Shown: positions 1 to 10,681 of the stretch, in pieces
Position numbering within the stretch: position 1 is the stretch's first letter
Layout of the letters: every line of letters begins with the position of its first letter
Assembly (NCBI GenBank): GCA_002221725.1
Contig: NJFT01000005.1
Span: 124,001-188,000, forward strand
Direction of reading: 5' to 3'
Length of the DNA: 64,000 bases
Source: Scedosporium boydii
Taxonomy: Eukaryota; Ascomycota; Sordariomycetes; Microascales; Microascaceae
Translations under genes and position numbers: made by a program
The notes under the pieces: model-generated
The model's input: the letters and a program-made list of their open reading frames with translations, nothing else
The model's database searches: none
What the model was told of the DNA's origin: nothing

Positions 1-1040
1 TGGGCTCGAGCATATTGCCATCTGATGGGAGCATGGGGAAGTCGGGCTGGAGTCTTCCTTCTCGGTATGCGGGCGCATATTTCGAGGATGATTTCGACCT
101 TCTACCTCTGGCATACGCACGCACATAGATGGCATGATTTGGGCGGCGGTTAGGGGCCCCTTCCAAGCCGCAACCGGGACCTATCTAGATCCATTGGCTA
201 CTGAGTGTTGTTGAGACGCAGAGATGGACCCGACTCATGATCGATTAGCCCCCGTCAGGACGTGATATGTTTCTCCTGCCGCCGGTCAAGGGGTCACCGG
301 TGTCATGAGACGCTTCCATTTCTTTCGGGGCACAATTATAGAAGCATATCCGAGCCACCCTGCCGAGAAGAATGGGTTTGATCCCAAAAATAGAGGAAAA
401 AAAGGTGATATTGGGGGCCGGTGGATAATATCACTTGGGCCGGACCGGGAGCGTTGGCGGCGGCCAACCGCCGGTGTGCTTCATGTTGGTCATCGGCCGG
501 CCGGCGGCCCCTCGGTCATCCTCGTATTGGCCACCCCCAAAGATTTAGTTTCTACTTCATACTAGGCTGCTGAAGACTTCGGCGGCCCCAAAATAAAACT
601 CAATGCGCTAAGCTTGCATACGCCCGCCAGCGCTTAAATGGATAGACCAATGGTAGGGTGGATTCTTAGGGGCTGAGTCGTGATGGTCACGAAGCGCCTT
701 TACATCTCCGAGCATGGTAGCATAGCATTCATGGTAGCATTCCTCCTCCATCTCCAACTGTCTCAGGTCTGTACCACACACACAGGCCTCCTCTCTTGAC
801 CCTTGGGCCTTAGTGTGGGCGGAGTTTGCTTGTACTACAAGTAGGAATTACCTTGAGGTTCGCACTGTCCTGCCACCCGAGTTCGTGACACATTCAGAGA
901 ACACTACGAAGTAGAGGGGTAAACGAAACCAGCCATCTCCCTTTTAACAACTTCAACAACGGCGACGACGAGAGCGAGACGAGGACGACAAAAACGACGA
1001 CGACATCACGGACACAACGCGTCTTATTGCCATATCAAAA
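1..1040. other. Intergenic, no gene recognised
   Basis: No convincing gene is seen. The only open frame of note (305-565) is 86 codons, low in complexity and without a recognisable domain. A GC-rich block with repeated GGCCGGC units lies near 490-515. A purine-rich GACGACGA stretch at 960-1010 probably belongs to the 5' leader of the gene starting at 1041. One exact TACGAAGTA 9-mer is at 905-913. Confidence 0.6.
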
Positions 1041-2129
1041 ATGGCAAGGGAATCCAGTACTAGATCTTCAATAAAAGATCTTGATGTTGACCACTATACC
1101 GCCTTCACCAATGCCCTAACTAGCATCTTGTCTACTGAGAAGGCTGAGATAACATATGCCGAAATAATTGATGGCATGCCTACGGCGGCAACCTGGAAGG
1201 ACTATAGTAGTGTGCGCCATGATCTTGTTCAAAAGCACTATGAGCTGTGCGAGGGCTCATTAGAAACTGCGAAAGAATTCCGCGCGAACTTCCGTCCAGA
1301 CAGTCTCCAGTTTGACACCACAGTTCGTTTTTCTTACTGCGATGATATGCCTGATATAACTCTGCTAATCTATAATATAAAGCTCATACAAGCCTTTCAA
1401 GACTCACCGGTTGGATCGCGGACGTTTAAGCTTCGTCTAATGGAAATGACTGCTATCGCATGCCATGACCTCGCAGTTTTTCTATTTCAGCAATCTGATG
1501 GAGGTCGCCATAAAGGCTGCCATACTTGGAAACGACCACCGATAATGGTACATCCCTTTGGCCGTTCTGAAGCAGCCCTTGTCCCCGTTCCATTTCCTGA
1601 TCCTCCACCCACCGTCTTCTCCCACGACTGCTATCGCAGCTTTGAGCAGTATCCGAATGGCGTTGCTGACGTGGTTGGGTACTGGGCTGAATTCCGGCTC
1701 TTTGGTGGGGTGGTCGTATTTGACCGAGGGGAGGACGAGATGGGTGTATGTACTACCTCTAGTCGTTACCCTGTTACTATCCTTCGATGTCCTAGACTAA
1801 CGCTTACTTATTTGCAGTGTAACGATGTCTTCATCCATCCATATGGAGCTCGTCGTCTCATCTTCCAGCTCACAGATGAACAGATCGATCGCTTCTGTAA
1901 CTTTTGTCTCGCCTCTGCTGGAGACAGTCTCCCGTCTCCGTTGCCCTTTGTGGGTGAAAGACGGACCCGACGCGTAGATCCCTGGGATGCGATGAACTCC
2001 CTGCACATCTTCCGCAATCGCTATGAGCGAAAGCTGCCAGAATACCAACCCCGCAATTGTGTACCTACAGCCGAAGACTATCCGGAATTTGAGGATCTTA
2101 TGAACACAATCAGGGAACGTTTTATATAG
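1041..2129 (+). CDS. Unrecognised protein, probably two exons (338 aa spliced)
   Basis: I do not recognise this protein. The frame is open for 362 codons, but positions 1746-1817 have every mark of an intron: donor GTATGT, branch site GACTAACG about 20 nt before the end and acceptor TTTGCAG. This intron is exactly 72 nt and has no stop, so splicing or retention gives 338 or 362 residues in the same frame. Likely exons are 1041-1745 and 1818-2129. No signal peptide, membrane helix or known motif is visible. The sequence is rich in aromatic residues and ordinary in composition, as in a folded cytosolic protein. The start has an acceptable context (caaaaATGG). A T-rich run follows the stop. Confidence 0.6.
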   Translation: MARESSTRSSIKDLDVDHYTAFTNALTSILSTEKAEITYAEIIDGMPTAATWKDYSSVRHDLVQKHYELCEGSLETAKEFRANFRPDSLQFDTTVRFSYCDDMPDITLLIYNIKLIQAFQDSPVGSRTFKLRLMEMTAIACHDLAVFLFQQSDGGRHKGCHTWKRPPIMVHPFGRSEAALVPVPFPDPPPTVFSHDCYRSFEQYPNGVADVVGYWAEFRLFGGVVVFDRGEDEMGVCTTSSRYPVTILRCPRLTLTYLQCNDVFIHPYGARRLIFQLTDEQIDRFCNFCLASAGDSLPSPLPFVGERRTRRVDPWDAMNSLHIFRNRYERKLPEYQPRNCVPTAEDYPEFEDLMNTIRERFI

Positions 2130-2641
2130 GCGAGTTTTTTTTTTTTTTTTTCTTTTTTTTCTTTGGCACGGGATGATTGAAATGGAGTTTGCGAGCTATG
2201 GTGTTTGAGTTTTACTTATTCTCTGGACCTAATGTTGGCACGATACGCTTTGTCGATGGGGGGGATTGTTTATTACAGCTCATCTGAGAATGAGACTGCT
2301 TCTACAAGTTCTTACGGTACATAGCGAATGGAGTTTCATAACTGATCTGACATATCAATTCTCAGAAGATCCAGACCCAGATGAATAACTTGACGACTGG
2401 AGGGCCAACTATAAGACATGACAGAAGGCCTCTCTGGTACAAAACATCCTCGCCCAGTTGAGGTCGTCCGAAAGGAAGATATATACACGAACCATTATGT
2501 ACAGCAAACCACCCCCGAGAGCTCAAAGCTCGATGTCGTTACCCGTGAGCAGATCTTAAGGAAATCCACATGACAGCCCCCAGTTATATCCTACCTGTAC
2601 AATCATCGGCCCCGTATCCTCTCTTCCGCTTCCAAATCCTC
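2130..2641. other. Convergent 3' spacer with T-rich run
   Basis: This lies between the 3' ends of two convergent genes. A run of mostly T (about 2136-2162) follows the first stop codon. No other structure is seen. Confidence 0.5.
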
Positions 2642-2966
2642 TTACAAGCAGAAGCCCATGCAATCGTATCCGCCATTCTCAGGATCACAGCGGTCGGTAG
2701 GGTCATCGTAACACTGAAGACCCTTAGGACACAACAAGCCCACGAAGCCACCGCTTAGGCACGTCCTCGGCCACGCAGATACCGGGCTCGTCGCAGGCAA
2801 GTCCGCAGCCTTTCTTCCTCGGGTCAGAAATGCAAGTGTAGCCTTTGGGGCATTTATTGGCTTCGAGTAGCATGCCGCCGCATGGTTGGTAGGTGGGTGG
2901 GCAGGCAGCTGCCATGGTGGAGGCGACGAGGGCCGCGAGGGTGATGAATGTCTTTGTGTACATCAT
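2642..2966 (-). pseudogene. Small cysteine-rich secreted protein, reading frame broken
   Basis: The start at 2966 (or the adjacent Met at 2963) opens with a signal peptide (MMYTKTFITLAALVAS) followed by a cysteine-rich mature part, as in small secreted or effector-like fungal proteins. As it stands the frame ends at 2724 in a tail without cysteines. From about 2755 down to a TAA at 2644-2642 the next frame encodes a second copy of the same module: a GG pair, CPKG, a Cys four residues later, a DP pair, then further Cys residues ending with a G-x-C pattern. A single-base shift near 2753-2757 (bases gcttaggc on +) therefore separates two tandem modules. The first Cys of module 2 reads as Ser. 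No intron of credible size can explain the shift. It may be a real mutation, an assembly error or strain variation. The function is unknown; apoplastic secretion is inferred. Confidence 0.6.
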
Positions 2967-3921
2967 TCTGGTGTGGTCTGTTTTTGTCTTTGGTGGAAGT
3001 TCGTGGTGAAAGGGCTTAGTGTGAATGGAATGTGTCGTAGGTTCGTTCAATGTTGTGTGTGTGTGTGTGGGGGAAGCTAGATGTGAAGATAGATGCTCGA
3101 ATGAAGCTGGGGAGGGTGGCATGAACAATCACAATGGCGACTTCCTCAAGACATAACCTGGGCCTTGGGAATGAACCCTTTGATTTATATTATACAGCTG
3201 GAGGGAGGCAAATCTCTTGAGTCGCCCCTGCATGTCTTAACTGGGTTGCCTGATGATCATGGCTTCAATTGGTGATGAGTGAACAAAGCAATGAAGTAAA
3301 AAAGGGAGACAATACGAGCAGCCAGGTCTTGGGGATCTATTAATGGAAACCAGTTAATTAATCTAACTCGATTACTATCCGCAAAATCTCCCTCCGTTTC
3401 CCCCTCCTCACAGAACCAGCCAGGCAATAAACCCGTTAGATATTACTAGTCCTGGGCTTTTCTGGTTTGCGTTCTGTAGTAACACCTTGTCCCGGTCTTG
3501 AAGTTCGGCCGTCTTATGGGGGCTCGGGCAGGGCGGCGGAACCGACGTGAGGTTTAGTAGTGTCGATCCCGTCGTCGGCTGCATTGGAACTGTGACATGA
3601 TTCAGAGCATTGGCTGAAATACTGCACCAATTGAAAGCTCAATACATCCAAGAGATGCGATGTCCATTGACCACTGGTTCGCCTATTCGCATTGGGGTGG
3701 CTTGAGCGGGGATCTTTTACGACAATAACCTCCTTGACTATTCCCATATTCTTCGAGGTGCTCATCTGCAAGCTGTAGACAGCACACGTCCCGTCTCAAC
3801 ATACTGCCCAAATTCGTATCCAGGTCATGGCTTCAAGGATATTTGTAAAATGTTACATCGTCCGAGAGGACATTCGCTTGCTTTTATCCACAAATGGCCT
3901 CCACCGCCTGGTACACCAACT
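2967..3921. other. Spacer upstream of the secreted-protein gene
   Basis: This contains the promoter side of the minus-strand secreted-protein gene. A TATA-like element (TATAATATAAAT on the minus strand) lies near 3184-3196. The remainder up to 3921 is the 3' side of the next minus-strand gene. An 85-codon frame at 3514-3771 shows no domain and is not called. Confidence 0.45.
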
Positions 3922-5533
3922 CTACTGATTTTCCGTAGACGTAGTGGTTTTCGTGGACTTCGTAGACACCGCCGTTCCCGGACGACTGGTGGTACCGGCC
4001 CTCCTCAGCCTCCTCGAACCCTTCGTATCAAACAGGCTCTTCACCCTCCTCAGGCGTGCCCATCTCTCTTTATCCTTCGCATCTCTCGCTGCTTCATCAT
4101 CCTCCTCTTCCGCGCCACCCGGGGTGTAAGGTGTCTCTTGTCCTGCTGTGGTCGGAGTACGTGGCGTTCTCGGCGTAGCAGGTATGTGCTGGCTTGCAAC
4201 CCCGATGGCCTTGCTTCTTCCCTTGGTCGACTCATCAAGTACACCTCTGAGGTAAGCTTCGTTTCGTAGAGACTGTGTGAGCATCTCCCAGGCCGGCAAG
4301 TCATTGTCAGCGTTCGGTCGTGCGCTTCCTAGGCGTTGCGTGTGGGCATTTTTCCAGGGACAGAAAAAGCGGTGTTCTTTGACAGGGTCGAGGTGATCCA
4401 TCGGCGCCGGCACGATCACCTCGTTATTGGGGCCGACCTCCTTGCTCTTGAACATCCACAATCCTAGTCGGCGCAAGCAAGTATGGCAGGAAGCAGAATT
4501 GGGTACCGCCCCTATGCGCGAATCGGATAGTCCTTGCCAGCCCATGATGGCTAACACGAGTGCCGTCCTGTTTGGAGAAGTTGGATCTGAGGTATCTTTT
4601 GGAGGTGGCGGGTTTGAGAAAAAGTCTGTGGGTAACTGGGAGAGGATGGTATCGATATTGAAGTTCTCCGGGAGTTTTAGGTTGAATTCGTATGGGAGGA
4701 AGGGCTTCCTTGCGGAGAGCTCGTCGTATCTGTTTCGCAGGCCTTCAAGATTTGCAGTCGCATTGCTGAATGATATGCGTAGAAGTGAATCTAGGTATCC
4801 GCCGGTCTGTTAGCAGCGTGAACACGAACGGTGGAGAGAGCCATCCCGGGCCTTGCTTACCTTCACAGCCGCGCTTCCGCCAGAGGCAGTCCTCCTGGTG
4901 AGACTCAACGATAAGCTCGACATACTTATCCACAAGTTTCTCCTCTGAGACACATTCAGCATTAGCACATTTATCAACGACAGTGACATGAAAAGGCGTA
5001 CCTATTTCTGAAGGAACCAGGACGGACACCTCCTTGCCATCCACTTCCTTCTTATTTAAGCCTACGACAAGTTCCTTGTTGCATAGCACGCAGCGCACCC
5101 TCTCCTTTCCGCGACAAACCCAACCCCTCTTGGCCCACTCCACCTCGTTCACACGATCGGGCTTCGGCGCCCAATTTACCAGCTCCTGGAATGTAGCCAA
5201 GCGCCGAAGTAGTTCAGTGCGATCGCTGGGGCAGTACTTGGGCTGAGGTTGCGGTGCAGCGTTCTTCTTATTCGAGCTCCATTTCCTCAGCACGACGTTC
5301 GATATCGATGTCGGACCGGCCGATTCGGGTGTCGAGCCAGGAACCCCCACCCGCCGGCGCTTAGACAGCAGGCTCGCTTCTGGTGTCATCTTGGTTGTCG
5401 TTGATGTTGACGATCGGATTGAGCTTCGAGAAGGTGATGGGGCATCGCCCTTCGAAACGTCGCTGGCTGGCGATGAAGGCTTGTTTCCGATGCCTTGGAT
5501 AATGGCATTAAATTTCCGCTTCGTGGCGTTCAT
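3922..5533 (-). CDS. C3HC zinc-finger protein, Rsm1/NIPA (ZC3HC1)-like
   Basis: Exons are 5533-4861 and 4790-3922, giving 513 aa. The intron 4860-4791 (70 nt) has donor GTAAGC, branch GCTAAC and acceptor CTAG. A nearer AG at 4808-4807 would leave the wrong frame and lies too close to the branch site. The N-terminal 100 residues are Ser-rich and disordered. A C3HC zinc finger follows, with ligands C148, C151, H212 and C216 (SHQEDC), then a second zinc-binding BIR-like region (SCHTCLRRLGLW and, further on, EHRFFCPW). The tail is basic and Thr-rich. In yeasts the family (Rsm1) acts in mRNA export; in animals it is a nuclear-basket/F-box protein. The nuclear role here is inferred from the family. 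It is transcribed divergently from the SRP40-like gene. Confidence 0.85.
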
Positions 5534-6241
5534 GTTTGGGAGGGGTGTGACAGATGGGTGGTGATGCCGTGACTGGAGATTAAACGGGAAATCTGGGCGC
5601 CGATGAGTTTGTTGTTGGGGCGTTGTCAGGTAGGATTAAGCGATTGGGTGACGCAACATCAATGTAATTATTTCAGTTACTCTTTAACGGGGTCGCAATC
5701 CTTCCCGTTGCAATTTGAAGTATACTTCCAGGGCTGAGTCTCAGTCGAGTTCAGATTGATGGATGATTGATGGAATTGAGTTTCATTGTTTTTATTTTGG
5801 CGAAGCTGATGTATCCTTTCCATCCGGGCCAAGTCCATCACACTCGCTCTAGCTAACCTAACCGTCACTTGGCCTAATAACCTCAGCTTTAAGGCTTGGA
5901 GCAGCGGTGGGCCTGTGCCTGCACTAGCAGAGCTTTGGTGGGGCCGATAAGATAAGGTCGGTTGAAAACTGGCTAAATCGAGGGGCTGGTTGGTCTCTAG
6001 AAATTTTTTTTTTTTTTTACCCCAGATTCTGTGGTCACCGCCCAAATTTTGAAAAAAAGAATCAAGCGCCAAAGACAAGAAAGTCCATTCAACAGCCCCC
6101 CTTTGGCCCATCGGACTCGACCTTTGGGATAGTAAAGGGCCAGTCGGTGGTTGCATGACAGGCAAAAACGCAGGTCCCCCTTCTTGGCTCTTCGCCAACA
6201 ATTCCTCTATCAAACCCCAGCACACCGAACCATCTCCAACA
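5534..6241. promoter_or_regulatory. Divergent promoter region, C3HC gene / SRP40-like gene
   Basis: This 708-bp spacer separates two divergently transcribed nuclear or nucleolar protein genes and must hold both promoters. A T run at about 6006-6020 and C/T-rich leader sequence precede the + start. No canonical TATA is obvious. An upstream in-frame Met at 6155 could extend the + gene by 29 residues. Confidence 0.5.
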
Positions 6242-7552
6242 ATGGCCAAGAAGAACGACAAGTCAAAGAAGGCCAAGGCCCCTGAGAAGGTAGCGCCTGC
6301 GGCTCCCGCTCCCTCAACCCAATTGTTGGATATCGTGGAATCTTTCCTCTCCGACAACTCCTTCAAATCCGCCCACGAGGCCTTCAAGAAGGAGCGAAAG
6401 ACTCGAGGCTTGGCTACTTCTGGCGCAAAGGCAACCAGTCCCGCGCTTGTGACTATCTTCGAGACTTGGCAGGGTAATCTCAAGGCTGTGAAACCGGCTG
6501 CGACCAAGAAGGCGCCATCTATGAAGTCCTCCTCGGAGAGCTCCTCGGAGAGCGACGATAGCGACGACGAAGCCTCTAGTTCGGACGAGGACAGCGACGA
6601 TAGCAGTAGTGACGACGAGGAGATGGAGGACGCTCCTGCTCCCGCGAAGAACTTGAAGAGAAAGGCGCCAGTATCGGACTCCGATTCGTCATCATCGAGC
6701 GAATCTAGTGACTCTTCCGACTCGTCTGATAGCGAATCGAGTTCCGAAGATGAGAAGCCCCAGGCGAAGAAGGTCAAGGTGTCGAAGGAGAGCTCTGAGT
6801 CTGAATCTGAATCTTCTTCAGACTCTTCTTCCTCAGATAGCAGCTCGGATAGCGACTCGGACAGTGATGACTCGAGCTCTGACTCTGAAGACGAGACCAA
6901 GAAGGCCGCCGCCGTACCTCTCCCAGACTCCAGTTCCGACTCGGGCTCGGATTCGGACTCTGACTCTGGCTCGTCCGATTCCGACTCAGACAGCGATAGC
7001 TCGGATTCCGATACCAAGAAGGAGGTGAAGAAGGCCGCGAAGACACCTCTGCCAGAGTCCGACTCTAACTCCTCGTCGGACTCCTCTTCCTCCGATTCTG
7101 ATTCGGACTCCTCTTCTTCTGAGTCCGGCGGCGACCTCAAGGCTACCCCGGCGGCGAAAGCAGCCGAAAAGAAGAAGAACAAGGCATTCAAAGCTGACCA
7201 ACCCTCCGACTCCTCCGTAACGCTCGGCAAGACATCGCCCGAGTTCAACCCCATCTCTAACCCCCCCCTGCCTCCCGATCCGACCGCCAACCCGCCTCTC
7301 CCCCCGGACCCGGTCCCCAAGGGTAGGAGACCACAGAACGAGCCTTTCTCGCGCATCAAGAGGGGCCGCCAGGTGGACCAGAAGTTCCACGGAGAATATG
7401 TCCCCAGCGCCTACGATCAGAGGATTTACGATGACCTCGCGGCCGTGAAGGGTAATGGTTTCACGAAGCAGAAGAATAAGATGAAGAGGGGAAGTTTCCG
7501 CGCGGGAGCTATTGATATGAACCAGAGGACGGGTATCAAGTTCGAAGACTAG
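6242..7552 (+). CDS. SRP40: Srp40/Nopp140-like nucleolar phosphoprotein
   Basis: A single exon encodes 436 aa. An N-terminal LisH-like helix (about residues 20-50, LLDIVESFLSDNSF) is followed by a long array of acidic Ser/Asp/Glu blocks, typical casein-kinase-2 substrate, alternating with short Lys/Ala/Pro spacers. The conserved SRP40 C-terminal domain ends the protein (PFSRIKR, then KFHGEYVPSAYD and GIKFED). Homologues (yeast Srp40, vertebrate NOLC1) chaperone box C/D and H/ACA snoRNPs in the nucleolus. The Met at 6242 (caacaATGG) is preferred over 6155 because conserved sequence starts there and the context is better. Antisense frames across the acidic repeats are composition artefacts. Confidence 0.9.
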   Translation: MAKKNDKSKKAKAPEKVAPAAPAPSTQLLDIVESFLSDNSFKSAHEAFKKERKTRGLATSGAKATSPALVTIFETWQGNLKAVKPAATKKAPSMKSSSESSSESDDSDDEASSSDEDSDDSSSDDEEMEDAPAPAKNLKRKAPVSDSDSSSSSESSDSSDSSDSESSSEDEKPQAKKVKVSKESSESESESSSDSSSSDSSSDSDSDSDDSSSDSEDETKKAAAVPLPDSSSDSGSDSDSDSGSSDSDSDSDSSDSDTKKEVKKAAKTPLPESDSNSSSDSSSSDSDSDSSSSESGGDLKATPAAKAAEKKKNKAFKADQPSDSSVTLGKTSPEFNPISNPPLPPDPTANPPLPPDPVPKGRRPQNEPFSRIKRGRQVDQKFHGEYVPSAYDQRIYDDLAAVKGNGFTKQKNKMKRGSFRAGAIDMNQRTGIKFED

Positions 7553-8061
7553 GACTTTTTTCCCTTCTTGTTAAGCTAAGCGAACTGCACTGTTTGATGA
7601 GTTGTAGGGGTGCTGTATAGTTTTCGGGTTGGAGGGTGAGCTTGGTTAGGGTTAACGGGAGCATAGCGCGCCTAGAGACTTCCATGGAGTTTAGGTTTTA
7701 TTTCTTGTTTTTGAGAGGAGTAGAATTGAAGAGAGTACGTACTACTATAAAAGAAGTTTTGATATTGCTATTATGTATGCCAAAAAAAAAAAAAAGCCCA
7801 ATGCAATGGGTGATTTTCATGCAGTCAAACGCCTGGCTAAGTTTCCATTTAAACCCAAACCCTATTCCCTCGTTTTATACATGACCAAACTAGCTCGCTC
7901 CTCGATTTATATTGATATCTTACCATAGACTCATGCATAATCTGAACGAACTATATCCTAATGATTATTTGGGGGGGAATCCCCAAAAAGAGAAGAGAAC
8001 AACGCAGAAATATGAGATGGGAGTCAACACCGAACACTGGCTCGGTTAGAACGAGAGGACC
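7553..8061. other. Convergent 3' spacer
   Basis: This separates the 3' ends of the SRP40-like (+) and membrane-protein (-) genes. An A run lies at about 7784-7796. Nothing else is recognised. Confidence 0.5.
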
Positions 8062-9874
8062 TCAAGGTCTCTTTTCAGACTGCGACGGCTGCGGCTGCTT
8101 CATGACGTCGTCTTTAAACGTCACAGCCGCCCAGTCCCTGTTCTCCTTCCGAGCCTGTAGATCCGCCTCATCAAGCCACTTGTCCCAAATGTCCGTCCTC
8201 GGCGCGGCATTACTCCGCCTCGCCCAATCGGCCTTCTTCGTCTCGCGAATGGCATACCACAGCGTCCGAGTGAAGCATGCCCTCGCCTCGGGAGAGGTTG
8301 GACTAGGATCCCCGTCTGCTTGGGCGGCGAGCTTCTCGGCGGGGTCTTCTTCCTTTTCTTCGTCTCGACGGCGGTGCATGGAGCCGGAGTGGACGAAGCT
8401 GGTCGCGGTGCTCTTGATTCCGGTGAACTTGGTGCCTATCCGCGCGAAAGTCTTCCCGTGGGCGGGCTTGAGGCCTCGGAGATCGATCTGCTTTTCGGCG
8501 TGTCGGGCGTCTGGGGGGGTGATGTCTTCGACCTCGTAACGGGTGAGATCCCACGAGTAGCGTTTGGGAAGCATGCCGATGGCCCAGTAGAGGCCATTGA
8601 GGACGATATAGCTCGCGCCGATGAAGATCTGCGAGTTCCACTTGCAATTGCCTAATAGCACGACCGCCAACATGAGAATGATGGTGCCGACGGCCATGAG
8701 AGCGTCGTGTAATTTCGACCCAACAGTGTATTTGCACTCCTCGGTGCCCGAAAAGAGTTCTCTCGCGACGCTCTCGTCGCATTTGACATAGATGAAGGCG
8801 CCTTCGCGCGTCCGAATCATGATGTCTCCGCTGGGTAGCTCCCGGTCCTCAGCGCCCTGGGTGGACATTAACTGCGGTTCCCACAAGGACGCGAGGCCGA
8901 CAATGGAGGAGGCTACGCTGATGAGGAATACGGCGAGTATCGCGGTCCCGTCGTGCCAGTAGATAGCCGTGGCGAGAATGACGAATGACACGGCACAGCT
9001 CAAGAGCGTAAGAAGGTGGAGAGGACTGAAGAGTTTGGCGGGCACGGCGGGTCGCTTGTTAGGACTACCAGTGACGATGGTGTTGGCCACGGCATTGGCC
9101 CGATTCACGACCATGTCCCGAAGCGTCTCCTGGCGACGTGGAGGCCCAAACTCTTCCTCCTTGTTCGAAGGGGCCTCACCTAGGGGTACAGAGCGAGACT
9201 TGGGAGTGATTTTATTGCCGGTCATTTCTACATCGTCGCTCTGTTCCTCTTTTAACCTGTCGCGCCCGAATAACCCCCCGAGCAAGCTGCTACGACCAGC
9301 CGAGGTGTCTTTGGGAGATTTCGCATTTTTCCGTCGGTTGGGATGGACATGTTCGATTTTCCACACCTTGAAGGCGTAAGGAGGGAGGTCGAGAGGGATG
9401 AGGATGTTCGCGAAGAAGCTGACCGAATCGAGGGTGACGCCGCTGTGTACACCGGACACAATCGCTTTCGTTTCGGGCAATCGTTTCGGTCGAGACGCAT
9501 TTAGGAAGGCTTGGGGAGCAGGGAGCAATCTAGGGAGCAAGCAGCTGTATCCAGGAGCATTGAAGTGTTAGCTCACTTTCTCCTCAACGTAAAGCTCTCT
9601 CTCCCCCCCCCTTCACCCATTATCTCTCCATTCGCACGCTAAATTGACCACAGGTCGTACCCACTCGCGCCTTATAATCCGTCGCGTGAAGTGGAAGCAA
9701 AAAAAAAAAAAAAAAAAGGAGGGAAACTTACAACAACGACGCGGTGATTGCTTGCGAGTGCTCCGCCATACTCGCCTCGCCAATGACGGCGAGCAGGGTA
9801 ACCACATCGAGCCGCCATTCGAGCTTATTCTCGGGAAACCATGGTGCGAAGCGATCGTCGACATTGTCCGACAT
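8062..9874 (-). CDS. Conserved-looking four-helix membrane protein of unknown function
   Basis: Exons are 9874-9732 and 9544-8062, giving 541 aa. The 187-nt intron has donor GTAAGT, branch GCTAAC and acceptor ATACAG and includes a long T run on this strand. The start at 9874 (MSDNVDDRFAPWFPENKLEW) restores an N-terminus that the long second exon lacks. Hydrophobic helices lie at roughly residues 223-244, 249-269, 329-346 and 353-371, as two pairs around a soluble loop of about 60 residues. A further moderately hydrophobic stretch is at 24-65. The tails are charged, and residues 100-200 look disordered. I do not recognise the family. Membrane location is inferred from the helices. Confidence 0.75.
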
Positions 9875-10681
9875 CGCAATGCTTTTTCGTTTTTTTCCTC
9901 TTTTCTCGTCGCAACGTCAGCCGGAAACGTGGACGAAGAGGAGGAAAGGGAAACGAAAGTGTCGCTGGAGTGAAGGAAGTGAAGGGTTTGGGTGGCAGCA
10001 AGTTGAGGCTGAGCAATTGAGAATAGAGGGTGGCCGAGATTGACGAGCGCTGGGGTCTCCGATAGAAACCGCCCTGTAAAGTGACGATGGAAAATGATCG
10101 CGATAAAACTACAACAGACGAGAGAAAAAGTGGAAAAAATATTGCGAGAAAAGAAAAAGAGATTGATCCCTCGAAAATAATTGAAAACATTAAATGCAAA
10201 GACCAATGTTTATGCAGGTCTTCTCCACCCACAATTGCGCAGTTCGAAGAGAGACACTCATGATAGACAAGGCTGCGGCGGCGAAGCACTGCAATACGAA
10301 ATCCTTTTGGAGCTAGAAGCCCATGCAATGCAGAGCTGCTGCAATGGGAGATTGTCCAGAGAGACTACGTTTCGCGGCCAGTTGTGCACTATTGGAGACC
10401 CGCAGCTTGCAAGGATTCGGGGAGCGATCCTGGATTTGGAGAAATCACCACCGCTTTGAACCGCCTCATCAGCATATGTCGGTTTCCACATCTGTTTACA
10501 GACTGCAAGAGGTTGATCAGTTGAATTCCGCTCCCAACCGTATCTAAACTACATCTCCAGGGTATCACGAGTTGCATCAAGGCCACCGAGAAACTTGCCA
10601 GTTGATGCCCCCTCCCGCCTCTTGCAGCAACAACCAGACCAACAAGCCAATTGCACTGCCCCTAAAACCCCTCCCCCTACC
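9875..10681. other. Spacer, promoter of membrane-protein gene and 3' side of deaminase
   Basis: Both flanking genes are on the minus strand. The right part is the deaminase 3' flank and the left part the membrane-protein promoter, with purine-rich sequence (pyrimidine-rich in the transcribed sense) at about 9940-10170. Small frames here look random. Confidence 0.45.

Noticed and set aside
305..565. 86-codon frame in the left flank
   Set aside because: No domain, low-complexity GC-rich sequence and no supporting splice or start context.
2700..2800. Intron to explain the frame change in the secreted protein
   Set aside because: The only GT...AG option is about 29 nt, too short for a fungal intron, and it would delete conserved residues.
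4807..4860. 54-nt intron ending at the first AG in the C3HC gene
   Set aside because: It leaves a frame that stops at once and places the AG directly after the branch site; the AG at 4792-4791 gives a continuous protein.
5677..7359. 560-codon minus-strand frame opposite the SRP40-like gene
   Set aside because: It is the complement of the acidic Ser/Asp repeat; its Ser/Glu composition is a codon-pattern shadow, not a gene.
7639..7655. Telomere-like TTAGGG near the SRP40 3' end
   Set aside because: Only one unit (TTAGGGTTAA), expected by chance; not an interstitial telomere array.
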